DNA of 64,000 nt, from positions 248,001-312,000 of the forward strand of contig NW_026570331.1 in the NCBI RefSeq assembly GCF_019649055.1, in the 5' to 3' direction. Of this stretch, positions 1-11,795 are shown in pieces; position 1 is the first letter of the stretch; the number at the start of each line of letters is the position of its first letter. The notes under the pieces were generated by a model. It had not been told where the DNA came from and made no database searches. It saw nothing but the letters and a program-made list of their open reading frames with translations. This stretch comes from Paramacrobiotus metropolitanus (Eukaryota; Tardigrada; Eutardigrada; Parachela; Macrobiotidae). The translations under genes and the position numbers were made by a program.

Positions 1-835
1 CAAATGCAGGAATTTGTACGTAGTTTATGGTATCCGTTATTTGCCATTACGGAATTCCTGGGCACTCTATTAAAATTAATGTTGTTTAGAAAGTGTGATA
101 ATTTTAATATCATCATCCTGTTCCACTTGTTCTTGTGACTTGTGAGCCAAATGCCGTTTTCGAGTTATATGTAAGAATTGCCATGTGTTTTTGCGAGAAT
201 TTACCTAATGCTCTTCGAAGTCTTTGAAAGCCAGGTGACGCAAACTTCAGTGTCTTCTCAAGTTTCTCAGGAAATACGCCTGATTCGTTTATCATAAAAA
301 CCGTTTACTGTGGCCAAACTCTTTACCATTACCAATTCAGTGTAGTAAATAATAAATACTGGACCAAAAACGTCTTCGTCGGACTCCACATGTGAAATGT
401 TGTTCTGCAGTACTTGTACTCCTATAAGGCAACTCTTCTGTCTGATTGTTATTTGCACCCGATTCCTCTCAGTACTTCCTTCATCAGTGACGTACCATAA
501 TCGTAAGTGCGCCACATTTTTGTTAATCTGCAAATGACCGTGTGGAGTAATAATATCTTGAAGGCTTGAACATTCATATATTCCGCGACCAGAAATTACG
601 TTTGTCTTTGCCGCTCATTACATGTACCTATGTGTTACCAGCCAAGTTTAAAGCCCAAACTTGAGTGTCGTCCTAACCGGAAATGGGCCTGCTCAGATTC
701 GAATTAAATTAAACACGTACAGAGTAACACACAAATCCTGTTTTTCTGCTACAGCTGGAATGACTTACAGAATACTCGTACCTCGTGGTACTTGCGTACG
801 GAATGCGTACATAATCATCCAATCTAGAGCAGTGT
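1..835. other. No gene recognised
   Basis: I see no convincing coding signal on either strand here. The open frames are short, mostly lack ATG starts, and have no recognisable motif or strong splice sites. The sequence is AT-rich and not visibly repetitive. Confidence 0.5.
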
Positions 836-872
836 GTGTTTTCGTCTGTTGTTGCTATCGTTTTCTTTTCAG

Positions 873-1050
873 ACCTCATGAAACCACTGCTCACCATACC
901 TTGCCCGAGTGCCAAAGGCGGTCATCTCGGATCCATTACCGTGTACTGGAATGCTTCCACTAACGGGAAGACATCTTCCAGCATGAACGTCACCATCCCG
1001 AGCAACTGCAACAGCAGCAACGCTACTTTTGCGTTATACTTCAATATCAG
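873..1050 (+). CDS. Possible orphan exon of an extracellular protein
   Basis: A pyrimidine-rich tract ending in TTTTCAG (to 872) opens a 178-base open stretch that stops at a CAG/GTGTGT donor. The translation holds several N-glycosylation sequons (NAS, NVT, NAT types) and two cysteines, which suits a secreted or ectodomain segment. I do not recognise a domain and find no clear partner exon nearby, so it may be a leftover exon of a broken gene. The splice-like borders are seen; the protein role is inference. Confidence 0.25.
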
Positions 1051-2048
1051 GTGTGTGTAATTATTTGACACTTCAGGGAGATGCAGGAGCTTGCAAAATA
1101 TTAAAAACTGCTCATAAATTTAGAATAATGCTTTTCTATCTGAATGCTGTATCTGTTATTACATAATGAAATTCATCAAATATTCCACCTTTCACAGGTC
1201 TCTCATGATCTCCAGAGGCAGCACGTTAAGATTTTCCCAGCCAAAATTAAATAAAATTAAGCTTTGTAACAGCTTCATTGTGATACCAAACTCGTCTGAA
1301 GACCATATAGTGGCATATACGTACAAATGTGTCCTCGTGCTTGTTAGAAAGACAACTGACACGAATTTATTATTACAGCTACACCCTTATTATATTTTAA
1401 GGTAGTGGGCCGGCATATGGTACCAAATTCGTGTACGAATACTTTCAATTTCGCGCACTCCCAAACACTTTTTTGTGTCGGCTGTTTATGTTGAATGAAA
1501 GTAAACGTCGTTATAATTTGGCGTCGCATATTATTCATTATCCGACAACTAATAGTATTATGTCATTTTAATGAAACCTTTGACCTTGTACACGGCGGGA
1601 CTAATTTATCTGCTGTTGTTGCACCATACTGTTTCCCTCGCGTCCGGGATAAACTGCTCTTGATCACGAAACCTTTCACTACACAGACGCAGTGAAGCTG
1701 TAATGATTAGTCCTCATCATTCATCGCGTCCCTTTGCGTTGTTCTGCCTTGATTCTAACGGAGCACACATATTACCGTGTTTTCCAATGCATTCTCCGTC
1801 AGGCTGTAATGTCTGATGCAACACTCGACCTTTTCCTTCTAGTTTCCCGTACTTCGTTAATAGAATGTCTGGAATTATTTACTGCTTTTGCCGAGGAAAT
1901 AACGTCACGCTGCTGGGAAACATTAATCGATCTTTCCGGTTCCTCCCGGATTCCATAATGAATTTTTCTTCATATCTGGTTTAGTTTTCTCACCGTCTTC
2001 GGCACTTCGGTCCTATCACGCAGCGTAATTGCAACTTCGTGCAGACAA
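1051..2048. other. Intergenic, upstream of the GPCR
   Basis: No supported gene. It contains short ORFs without motifs and leads into the single-exon GPCR, so the last few hundred bases probably hold its promoter. I could not pick a convincing TATA element. Confidence 0.4.
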
Positions 2049-2990
2049 ATGAACGCATCCAACATCACTGCCGCTAAAAGCGGAACGCTCATAAGTGTTT
2101 CCAACCCTGTGACAACGATCGTTGCGCTTCTTCTTAACATTGCTGTATTGATACTCTATGTCGCTTGCGTTCGCCACAAGACACCGTTTTCCCTGTTTGT
2201 CGCTAATTTATTGTTAGCTAATGTATTTGGCAGTATCAACGCCTTCTTCGACCTGGCGATCTGGCTGCATCACTATCAAATAGCTGATACCGTGTTTTGT
2301 GCTGTTTATTTTTACTGGGCCAACATATTTTATGGTGTTGTTGCCGAAGCGCACGTCTTGATCAGCATTAACCGTACATGGGCTATCTTGTTCCCGATTT
2401 CATATCGTAATTTCCACACCAAGCAAACCACCTTTTTAATCTGCATACTCGGGTTTCTCATAATACATTTTATTGTGATTCCCTACTACATTTACCGTTT
2501 TCTCAATGTGGCCCGCTTCTGCGAGTATTTCCCCAAAGATCGAGCATTCCGAACGTTGACGCAGATTATCATCTACGACCTCGCATCGGTATTGGTTGTT
2601 GTAGCGTTTCCTGTAATTTGCTGTGCCAAGCGCCACAGAATGTCCAAGATCGCCGCGACGGAACGTGCACGTGCCCGCTCCAACAGCTCGCGCAACGGAC
2701 GCGTGGATCGTTCGTTTTTAACATTAACAGCTTTGACAGTGACCTTTGTTGTGTTCTGGGTCCCGGCTAAGATTTATTGGTCGCTGCTGTTTTTTGCCGG
2801 GATTCGCTTGAGCGATGTCTGGTTGGCGTTGGTGACAACCCTGTCTACGCTGCAGGCTGTGTTTGATCCCATCTGCTTCGTGTTGACCTTTCCGGAACTC
2901 AAGGAAATTGTGGCGTGTTTGTGTCGAAGGAAAACGGTTTCTCCGCAGAAAGCTGTATCTGCACAAGTAACACGTGCTGTCACTGCTTGA
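2049..2990 (+). CDS. Class A (rhodopsin-like) orphan GPCR, single exon
   Basis: A 313-residue uninterrupted ORF with seven hydrophobic segments and a short N-terminus carrying an NIT sequon. The end of TM3 reads INRTW where most class A receptors have DRY. TM6 contains FVVFWVPAK, and TM7 has DPICF in place of NPxxY. A cysteine at the top of TM3 (VFCAVYF) and one in ECL2 (RFCEYF) can form the usual disulfide. The third intracellular loop is short and basic. Length is close to the minimum for the class and the coding region has no intron, as in expanded orphan chemosensory-type families. The ligand cannot be predicted. A damaged copy of its TM1-TM2 region lies near 7750-7860. Confidence 0.88.
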   Translation: MNASNITAAKSGTLISVSNPVTTIVALLLNIAVLILYVACVRHKTPFSLFVANLLLANVFGSINAFFDLAIWLHHYQIADTVFCAVYFYWANIFYGVVAEAHVLISINRTWAILFPISYRNFHTKQTTFLICILGFLIIHFIVIPYYIYRFLNVARFCEYFPKDRAFRTLTQIIIYDLASVLVVVAFPVICCAKRHRMSKIAATERARARSNSSRNGRVDRSFLTLTALTVTFVVFWVPAKIYWSLLFFAGIRLSDVWLALVTTLSTLQAVFDPICFVLTFPELKEIVACLCRRKTVSPQKAVSAQVTRAVTA

Positions 2991-4296
2991 TCACAGGAAA
3001 TCCTAGGCGCGTTCAGTCCAACACGCATGTCTGGTTTCCGGTGCTCCGTATAGACATTTTAGACGCTACTGTCGCAGTACTTCGATTTGATATGGGTAAT
3101 CAACACCTAATGAAAACAGCTGAAACTTGAATTTCTGGTGCACGTGAAAGTGTCCCGTTAGGACAGGTTAAGGCCTTGGCGAATGAAAATAATATCATGA
3201 TTAGCCTGGTCATGGTGTACCGCTTATTAAATTTATTTGCCTCTGTAATTATTGTACTCCGTTGTTGATCGTTGCACCTCCTTATGGTAAATTGGTGTAA
3301 CTAACACAACCTGATGCCTGTAAGAGACTTCAGATGTTCAGTGGGTGACAAACTAACAAGTTTTGAAAGATGCTTTACAATTTCCACCCCGTTATGAGGA
3401 CAATTATAAGTCTGGGTGAATTACGATAATCAGCGCACTTGAACGTGCTAGCGAAGACAAAAAATAACGCGATCAGTGTGAGATGTAGAGAAACGGTTAA
3501 CAAACTATCAAAATTATAAATTTAAAACGCTGGTGTTGTACGAACAAATACAGTAAATATACCATAGATCAGAGCTACTTGTACGATTCTAGCAGCCATT
3601 CAAATCCGATAAATTCGCTTGAACTGGCTATGACGATCTCCATCACCGGAATTCGTAAAAATGCCGAGTTTGAGGTAATAGTAACGATCACCATCGATGT
3701 TGTAACGCTTTCTCTCAAAGCAGACAATCATAGATGACATTCTCTCAAAGCTAATTTTTGTGATTTCCAGTTTACAACAAACGACTTACAATGGACTGTA
3801 AATACATGCTTGCTCCCAACTGCATTACATTACAAAGGTGTGGAAAAACTGATATCAGTTAGGCCATAAAATTTGCACTACAATGACGCCCCAACGACAA
3901 AAACATGGATTACCAACTGACAGTGAGGGAAATCTGCAACTGATTTACCGGTATGTCGGATTCGTCACTGGTGGCTAAATAGCTGCCGGCATGAAGTTTA
4001 ATTAATTGCACATTTTACTGACACTGCCACGTTTTTGTTCAGAATATTTGGTGTTAATGAGGGCTTTTCATCTCGCGTTTAACACTTTCATGCTCTAAGG
4101 CGCGAATGCTCAGAGCTAAACACCACGCACGCCAGTCGCAGCGACACTATAAAGTGTGATATTTAACACCATACTTAGCACTGAGCTAATTTAACACCTG
4201 CTGTAATATTTACCTAACGTACAGATTTGCTAACCCAATGCCAATAAAGAAACCGAATGTTACTAGGTTTTCGGTTACAGTAAAGATTAGCCAGGA
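2991..4296. other. Intergenic, no gene seen
   Basis: AT-rich sequence between the GPCR stop and the astacin-kinase gene. ORFs are short and lack motifs. I see no repeats, tRNA-like folds or convincing exons. The 3' UTR of the GPCR and the promoter of the next gene must lie here. Confidence 0.4.
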
Positions 4297-7200
4297 ATGC
4301 ATTTACGTGGACATGCCAGTTTTAAAGAAGCTGTACTCCGACTCAGGACGCTATGCTTTGTGATCGTTATATTTCAAGTGACAGATGGATCCGCAAAATA
4401 CGACTTCTTGCTGTGGCCTAACAACACTGTTCCATACAGTTTCAGCTCCATTATGCGCAACGGTAATATTACGTTTATCGCTGTGTGGTAATTCCACAGT
4501 CATCTCTGCTAGGTTTGATAATTTTAGATACGGCGGATAGGAAGATGGTGTTAACGTCCATGCAGATCATCAGCCGTATGACCGGGAACTGTGTAAAATT
4601 TGTGCAGCGCACAACGGAACCAGACTATCTTTATATTACGAAAGGCGCACAGTAAGTTCGTAGCTGCAGTGCATAAAGTTTTAAAAAATCTTTGAAAAAA
4701 ACTTCTTGGAAATCCTTGATCGTAGTTGCCTATCGTATACCGGACGAACGGGTGGGAAGCAAGCGTTTCCGGTGCAGAGAGCATGTCTGAATGAGTACGG
4801 AAGTATTCAACATGAACTCATGCACACACTGGGCTTTTATCATGAAAATCAGAGGCCTGATCGGGACAAATATATACAAATCATATGGAGCAATATTAAG
4901 CCAGAAGGTAGCTGTTTGATGCTTTAATTAGGACTGACTTGGTTAGATCTAAATGTACAATTGTCCTGCTAGCTATATATGTATATGTACAACGAAGGTG
5001 GCTGCTGTAACAAAATGAATTAATCATACTAGTAAACCGTTTCTAATTCTGTTAAATGTATTGGTGCATTTAGGGTTCAACAATTTCGCTATCCGTCATG
5101 AAATGGAGACCTACGGGCTGCCTTACGACTACTACTCAGTTACGCATTACAACCCATTCAACGAGTTTGCTGTTGACAAGAGTAAACCAACTATGATCCC
5201 AAACGTTAACGGGACACGATTAGGGCAAAACGAGAATTTAAGCTCGCTGGATGTAGCGAAAATTCATCAGCGGTACAAATGTGGTGTAGCCGCAGCATCC
5301 TATTTTACAGGTAATGCTAAATACAAACATCGATAAGAGCGCATGAACGGCAACAAGGAGTTGCAGGCTATCGCGTAATGGTTCATTAGAACTGATACTT
5401 TGAAGTTTGGATAATTTTCTTATGCCAAAAACAGTGACCGTTGCCCTCGCGTTGCAGACATGTGGGTAGGGTTCCAGAGGAATACTTAAATTCTGGTGGG
5501 AATATTTTCAGCCTTATGATAAAAGGGTCACCCCGTTCTTTTCATTGACCGTTTGTTTCCCAACGGAAAGCAGAAACGGCCTTGAGCTTTTGTAAACATC
5601 GAATTCTTGCTGTTGAGTCGTTTTCTTTTTAGGCGACGATACTGTTAACGAGAACTCTTCGCTGAAGGATACTCCTCGCACCAGCATAGCCTTGCCAGTT
5701 GCTTTGGGAACGCTGATTCCGATTGCAGCGGCCGTAGTAGTGGCGTTATGTTGTCTGCGGCTAAAGAACCATCGTCAAGGACACAGTACCATGCGCAAGG
5801 CTCGCTGGCGTCCTCATTCGTTCGTGAAGTCTGGAGCATTGCATGATCTGTCTTCCGTTCATGCTAATCTGATTATGAATGATCCTGCGCTCAAGGGTCA
5901 TGTTAGTCTTCTGGAGATTTCCCTGGCTAAAGTGGTGATCTGTAAGAATAAAATACGTGTAACCGCCAATTACCACAAAGATTGTAGCTGGTAAGTCTTT
6001 GCAGCAAATAATCTTCTGGGCAAAGGGGCAACCGGTATAGTCTGGAGAGGCACTGCGGACGGCGTCTACGGCCATCCCGGTAAAGTGGATGTTGCTGTCA
6101 AGAGTGCGAGAAAAAAATACGATACCGGCCAAATCCGCCAGTTATTACAAGAGATGAAGGTTATGACACAAGCCGGCCGTCATTTGAACATTGTGAATTT
6201 ATTGGGGGTAGTAACAAAAGGTGAGGCAGTGTTACTTCTGTTCATTATTTAGGCTTTTACACTTGAAGGCGTAATGTGTTCTCTTCTTTGGCAAGGTGAC
6301 GTAGTCTTGTTGCTGGAGTACGCGCAGTTCGGCTCTTTGCTTATGTATCTCCAGTCATATAGCACTGAACACGTCTATAATCATGTGGATGAGAACGGAA
6401 ATATTCTGCCATACGACGAGGACAAAGCCGAATGCATCGAGCAACTTTTGCTTGTTAACGATCCCTGCTGGGCCGAGCACGGACTGAGCCCTCCTTTTTT
6501 GTCATCCAAAGCCTTGCTCAGTTTTGTGTATCAAATTAGCCGTGGCATGGAATACCTCGGCACAAAATCTATCATCCACAGAGATCTCGCGGCGCGTAAT
6601 GTCTTGATTTGTGATAGAAGCGTGGTGAAGATATCCGATTTCGGAATGGCGCAAGTCGGTACCGACGATACTCCGTTTGATCCTAAGGTCAGTATAGTTG
6701 TCGCTTGTTATACTCGTATGTCTTGTACGCAGTAAAATGCATGTTGTTAATTGGAGATAATTAAAACACCGCTACTGTAATAATCTTTTTTTATTGGCCT
6801 GCACTACGGGAAATAACGAAGAAAAATGTAAAAAATTAATGTACTCTATTCAGAGCAACAAGGTATCAAGGGCCAACCAAGATTCTGTTGAAAATAGCAC
6901 CATCATTCAGAGTTTCTATCTTTGCAAGAGCATTACTGGGTAGTTTCTTCGCGCACTGAAAGTTGATAAAAAAATAAATTTAACTTAGCAGTTATTAGGA
7001 GGCTCTACCGGTGCGTTGGATGCCACCCGAAGCCATCACTAGCAGGATATTTTCCCACAAATCGGATGTATGGTCATTTGGCGTGACGATGTGGGAGACG
7101 TTTAGTCTGGGCAAAATTCCATACGGTGGAAGCGACATAATGCGCCGGCCTATCTCGGAATTTGTAATATCGCTTAGAAACGGTTTACGTTTGGAAAGGC

Positions 7201-7596
7201 CGGTCTTCTGTCCGATCGCCATGTAAGTGCGATCTGTTATTTTAGGAATGCCTAACAAAGCGCGTTAAGAACATTTAGTTCACTAATTCCGAGTTCTGAA
7301 AGTTTTGTAATTAACAAACCACCAAGTATATTGTACTTAGCAATTTTAGCTGTAGTTAACGTTAATCATTGACATGAATCATTGTTATCAGTTACGGATG
7401 GATGTCACGCTGTTGGGGATGCTTACCGGACGACCGCCCCGATTTTGCTGAACTGACTCAGGCTCTGCGACTGGTTATTGATGGTGATTCCGCCGAGACA
7501 TATCTTCTGCTGGACGATGTTTACAATCAGTTTAATATGAATTATCTGACAATGTTGGAACATGCAACGATGGATGGCAGCGTCTCCTTACATTAA
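4297..7596 (+). CDS. Predicted receptor tyrosine kinase with an astacin metalloprotease ectodomain (nine exons)
   Basis: Exons by GT/AG borders and phase: 4297-4462, 4528-4651, 4726-4907, 5074-5310, 5633-5941, 6005-6220, 6296-6687, 6999-7222, 7392-7596. All junction phases agree, giving 684 residues. Order: signal peptide (about 1-36), astacin domain (about 40-232) with zinc site [12 protein letters not shown], one TM helix (about 253-277, [16 protein letters not shown]), then a tyrosine kinase with GKGATG loop, VAVK lysine, HRDLAARN catalytic loop, DFG and VRWMPPE. The kinase resembles the PDGFR/VEGFR/FGFR group (HLNIVNLLG) and has a short insert. The Met-turn reads SVTHY rather than SxMHY, and almost no propeptide lies between signal and protease. 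The fusion rests on the phase-matched 322-bp intron 5311-5632; two separate genes remain possible, but I see no start for a lone kinase. Confidence 0.7.
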
Positions 7597-8774
7597 TCCG
7601 CTAATTATTCCGTTAGTACATTTTCACCGCCGAGCAGTCAGCTCTATTATTTATTTCTTCGTTCCGATTTTATACGTTTTTTATTTCTTCATGTGAGAAC
7701 GAAAATATTGGCTGACTCTGCAAACTGTGGCCATTCACGCATTTCCGCGTTTCTTCCTATTAACGTTGCTGTATTGACTGAGTATGAAACGCCGTTTTCC
7801 CTGTATACATGTGTAGCAAATTCACTGTTAGCGTAACGTTTACGGCATTCATTTAGTCCCTGCGCCATGTAGGTACTAAAACGATGCTCTTAAAGCATCT
7901 CAACTGGAACTGCTTATGCAGTGCTTCCAAGAAGCAATCGATTGTTCAGGTTGGAAAAGAATGCAAGGTCACGAAGCAGCTATAATTACGATTACCAGAA
8001 CCAAGAAACTCAAGTTTACTGAGCGGCCAGATCGCAGGCCCTGCGTAGTAGTGCGCGTAAAATTGTTGGTTGAAATGGGTTGCGGTTGGTAGTTGGTACG
8101 GGGTTTGAAACACCGTTCGCAGGATACCGTATCAGTGAGCTGTAAATAAGGGATGCATTCGGATACGGGGCATGCCCCCGTCCCAAATCTTTCACGGGTA
8201 ACCTGGTACATTAATCGACCTGCACTTCTGGAACGGTGGTTTCCTGTACCGAAGCTAGTTTCGCTACAAGATATGAGATCCATCCTAAGATGTAGGCCGG
8301 TATGGCCATGGTGTGCTTATAAAGTCTTGTATGTACTGTATACGAGTATACAAAATTTTTTATAGGAAAGATTCTGGATGAAAATATACGCATAAATAGA
8401 CTTACAAATTACAAATAACATTGTATATAGCTTATGTCATAAAAAAAAATCGGACACCACTTGTATATAGGGGAAAAATGTGGATCTAGCTCAGCACCAA
8501 TCCTTGTGACTTCTGACATGTAAGCATGGCTTAGTGTCGGATTGTACAGTTCTCCTTGTGGCGTTGAACATGTCGGTTTTAGTATCGAGGCAAGCGCTAT
8601 TAAGAAATGCAGTGTACCGTGACTACACAAAAGGTAAGCATGTCAACTCGTACAGACTGCAGGTCAAACAGGCTCCAAAACTGTATTTTCGGCAGCTAGC
8701 AGACCTGCCTGGTGCAGCAGATAGTACCATGTACCGTCAGAATGCGCACAGCTTTGCTTTAATAGCAGCGCTGG
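7597..8774. other. Intergenic with a GPCR relic and serpin decay
   Basis: No intact gene. Bases ~7750-7860 hold a decayed copy of part of the GPCR at 2049 (separate entry). The stretch 8640-8760, read on the minus strand, may be the eroded continuation of the serpin, but it has stops in all three frames. Confidence 0.4.
7750..7860 (+). pseudogene. Relic of the neighbouring GPCR gene (TM1-TM2 region)
   Basis: The text around 7757-7850 matches bases ~2130-2240 of the intact GPCR with indels. Shared blocks are TTGCTGTATTGA, CGCCGTTTTCCCTGT and a CTGTTAGC-type segment in the same order. The copy has lost the reading frame and nothing after TM2 is recognisable. It suggests an old tandem duplication of the receptor that straddled the astacin-kinase gene. 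Confidence 0.55.
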
Positions 8775-9633
8775 TATGCATAGTCTGAACCACGCGCCGT
8801 AGTGAATGGCTTGCTCGTAGTGTTTTCCTCCAAAAACGGACAGTGCCAGTTAGCCTTGAAATATAAAGCATTGACCGATACCAGTCTGGTAAACTCTGAG
8901 AACTCGGTTGCTGTCACCAAATTATCGATGGTTCCACATGTCTGCTCTTTAACAAATTCATTTATAGCCAGAGCAGCTTCGTCAGGATGTTTGGCGAACT
9001 GAACATTAGAGCAGACTGCGTCACATAGCCGCTCTGCGTCGGCAGCGAAACATTCTTTAATTGGAAATTGCTGTTCGACAAATAGTCCAGAGGAGAGGAA
9101 CAATTTATAGTGGACAACTGGCCCTTTAAAATAATATGTGTAAATGAAACAGGCAGACTTCGAAGTGATTCGGACTTCGAAGAACAAAATTATTAATAAA
9201 AACACTGTTCAACAGAACTATTAAGATTATTAGGATTTTTCAGGCTATCAAGTTAAAATGAATTTTATTCGGTACAAAAACAGAGGATTGTTTTAAAAAA
9301 GTAAAAAAATATTAGGAAATACTTATAAGAAGCAACGAAATTACCAGAATTACCATAATCATCAGGTATGAAAGTTTCCTCGTTCTGCTTCAGATGGATC
9401 AGAATTTGATGCACGATCTCCAGTGCTGATCCTTCTTGCAGTTCCAGCACGTGATTAATTTCCTCCAGCGTGATACCTCTCGCCCCAGAACTAGCAAGAG
9501 AGAGCGCGACTTCCGCGCATAATGGAGAAAATAGTAAATTACTCTCTGCACCACTGTGCTGTGCCAAGTAATTGCAAAACTTCATACAGAAGTCTAGACG
9601 CCGACCGGAGACCCAAAGTTGGACACGGTTCAT
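8775..9633 (-). pseudogene. Serpin fragment (N-terminal half, two exons)
   Basis: Exon 1 (~9320-9633, ATG at 9633) encodes helix A to about helix C: FCNYLAQHS, LLFSPLCAEVALSLASSGARG and TLEEINHVL are classic serpin text. Exon 2 (~8775-9120) continues with GLFVEQQFPI, INEFVKEQTCGTIDNLV, LVSVNALYFKANW and SKPFTTARG, the serpin strand 3A and breach signatures. The frame stops soon after, and the remaining ~180 residues, including the reactive-centre loop and FNRPFL-type end, are missing. The gene therefore cannot make an inhibitory serpin and is best read as truncated or decayed. Confidence 0.72.
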
Positions 9634-9651
9634 GACGAAGTCTGAAATCAA

Positions 9652-10932
9652 CCGCCTGCAGGAAGAACTTGTTGTATTGAATAACGAGCACCACTAAATC
9701 GTTAACTAGCATGGTTACTCACACCACAACCGGCCTTATTAAATCACTAACCTGTCTAACTACGTATTTATAGCAAATTCGGTCTGTGTGGGTGAAACTA
9801 GTTTCTAACAGTATTCTTACACCCCACCCAATGCAACCGGAAGTCCAGAACTAGGATGGTGGAAGTCACCATCCTTTTGGGTAGAACCTGGGTCAGCACA
9901 GGCTAAGCAAAGACAGCGGGTGCGGATCCATGCGAATGATGCGATCAATTACAGATAAGCGGCTGATAAGCAGACATCTAATTAAAAGAAGTTCCCAAGT
10001 TCTTTCACTGCCAGTAAATCAGGCGAAGGTACTAGTGTATTTATTTTGCCTTAATGGTCAATGTTATTGATCAAACCTCTTTACAACAAAAAGAATGACT
10101 GGTTACAAGATCTTAATGACCAGTAGGATGCTTCTGGTGACTTCCACCGCGAGAGTCAAACGCTTTGCTCAAAACTGCTAGTCAACGAGGTGTTAAATCT
10201 CCAAACAGAAAAACGCAGTGGTTAAATGGATCGATAAAAGTCGCACGCCTAGCACGGATAGCATTGCACCACTATATCACATTTTACCAGCATGCCACCC
10301 ATTCGGACCAAATGCCGCAAAGCAGCACAACTCACAAGAAAGGATTCATGTACAGTATTCATCTATGTGTACGCTCACTGTCGCGCAGAGCAGGCCTCCA
10401 TACAGTAACACGCCCGTACTATAGGAGGTTTAACTTTAACTTTAAGTGTACCGGGTGTGGAAATGGAATGATTTGCGGATCTAACGTATGTACCATTCCA
10501 GGATATGGAATGATCTGCGCATACCGGCAGACGCTTACGGGAATTTGACTAAAATTAAAACCGCTTTAAATAACGGTGTCTCGGGGCAACGGTTTTCATT
10601 GGAACATTTGCCCCGAGCTTTGAGCTTTAAATAATGTTGACTGGACGACAGTGAAGTCGCTTAAGAAGGTTTACTATACTTTACTGATTATTGCAGTTGT
10701 TGGCAATATGAGCGCTTGTTAATTTGTTTGCCTGTCGTTACTGATATCGTGTGTTTTATTTTTTTAATTATGACGAGTCTGCTGCCTTGAATTGGGTCTT
10801 ACCCAGATTGTGTGCGGACGTTAAACGATTAAACTTAAACTTTAATAATTTTTTAACTTATCAGATAACAGTAACGATTAAAGACCGTGTAATTACGAGC
10901 ATATCATCACTTATATGTAACGATAAAGTACG
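9652..10932. other. Host flank of the large element, no gene
   Basis: No supported gene. It contains a small hairpin (CTCGGGGCAA at 10,580 pairing with TTGCCCCGAG at 10,608) bracketed by the direct repeat GCTTTAAATAA at 10,563 and 10,624. The last bases before the element include ATATCATCAC, an inverted match to the element end at 10,933. Confidence 0.45.
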
Positions 10933-10953
10933 TGATGATATAGGTCCCACCTG

Positions 10954-11001
10954 CTGTGCTGGCAAACACCCCTACCCCCACCCGCTTATATGCCAGCACA
11001 G
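10954..11001. repeat. Terminal hairpin of the left arm
   Basis: CTGTGCTGGCA at 10,954-10,964 pairs perfectly with TGCCAGCACAG at 10,991-11,001, with a 26-base loop. The same 11-bp stem lies at the right end (43,081-43,118), although the loop sequence differs. Conservation of the stem but not the loop points to a functional terminal fold, possibly for integrase binding or replication. Confidence 0.7.
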
Positions 11002-11090
11002 GGGTGAACCGTAGGGTTAGTGCCTGCCCTATACACGTATTTGGGCGGCAATAGCCAGTGCCCACCTATGCACTACTGCGCAATGTATGC

Positions 11091-11188
11091 AGCAGCGTTG
11101 ATGCACAACCGCCGTACACTTGACTCTACTGAAAGACGTTACACAGTTCAGTAGAGTCGGTGTACGACGGTTATGCATCAACGCTGCT
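11091..11188. repeat. Long near-perfect hairpin in the left arm only
   Basis: Bases 11,091-11,133 pair with 11,147-11,188 over about 42 bp with a 13-base loop and few mismatches. No counterpart exists at the matching place in the right arm, so it is an insertion or arose by local inversion. It could be a foldback MITE or a small-RNA-producing hairpin. I found no certain target duplication. Confidence 0.7.
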
Positions 11189-11795
11189 ATGTAATCCTAT
11201 AAACATGCGCGCTGATATACGCTTCGCTGGTATGGCATGCGGTTGTATGCGAGTGAGCGCAGTGCACTGCGTGACCACTGGGCACACTGCTCTCTCTCGG
11301 TCCACTGTCTTGCAAGAATCTCTGCGCATTTAATAATTGTAAACATCATATTATGCACAGCATATACGTTGCACACAGAGAGCACCTCAGCTGGCTGACC
11401 GAATGGATTTTGATCTGGTGCAGTCAGTCATCCGTGGAATGCTCTGGATTTTGATGCAAGCATGTATACTGATGGTACTGCAGTTTCGGTCAGCTGATAA
11501 CAAAATACTTTCCAACAGAGTAATTGTCCATGCAAAAAACAAATTGCAGAGTTCTCACGGCGCGTTATCTTAATGTCATTCCATCAGCCAGTGGAGAGTC
11601 ATACACAGATAACGGGCAGCGCTGTCTTCATTGGGCTATGGTAAGTGCAATTTATCGCTCTTCACAAGGCAGCGCTTTAATTTCATGTTTGTTGTCCTGA
11701 AGTCCAAATCGGAGATTCTCTTTTTCCTTCAACAATTTTACAAATGCCTATCGTATTGGCGCTGCGTTATTGATTTTATTTCCAACAATAATAAA

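Noticed and set aside
5942-6004. In-frame stop before the kinase glycine loop as evidence of a dead kinase
   Set aside because: The stop is inside a 63-base GT-AG intron whose removal restores phase exactly.
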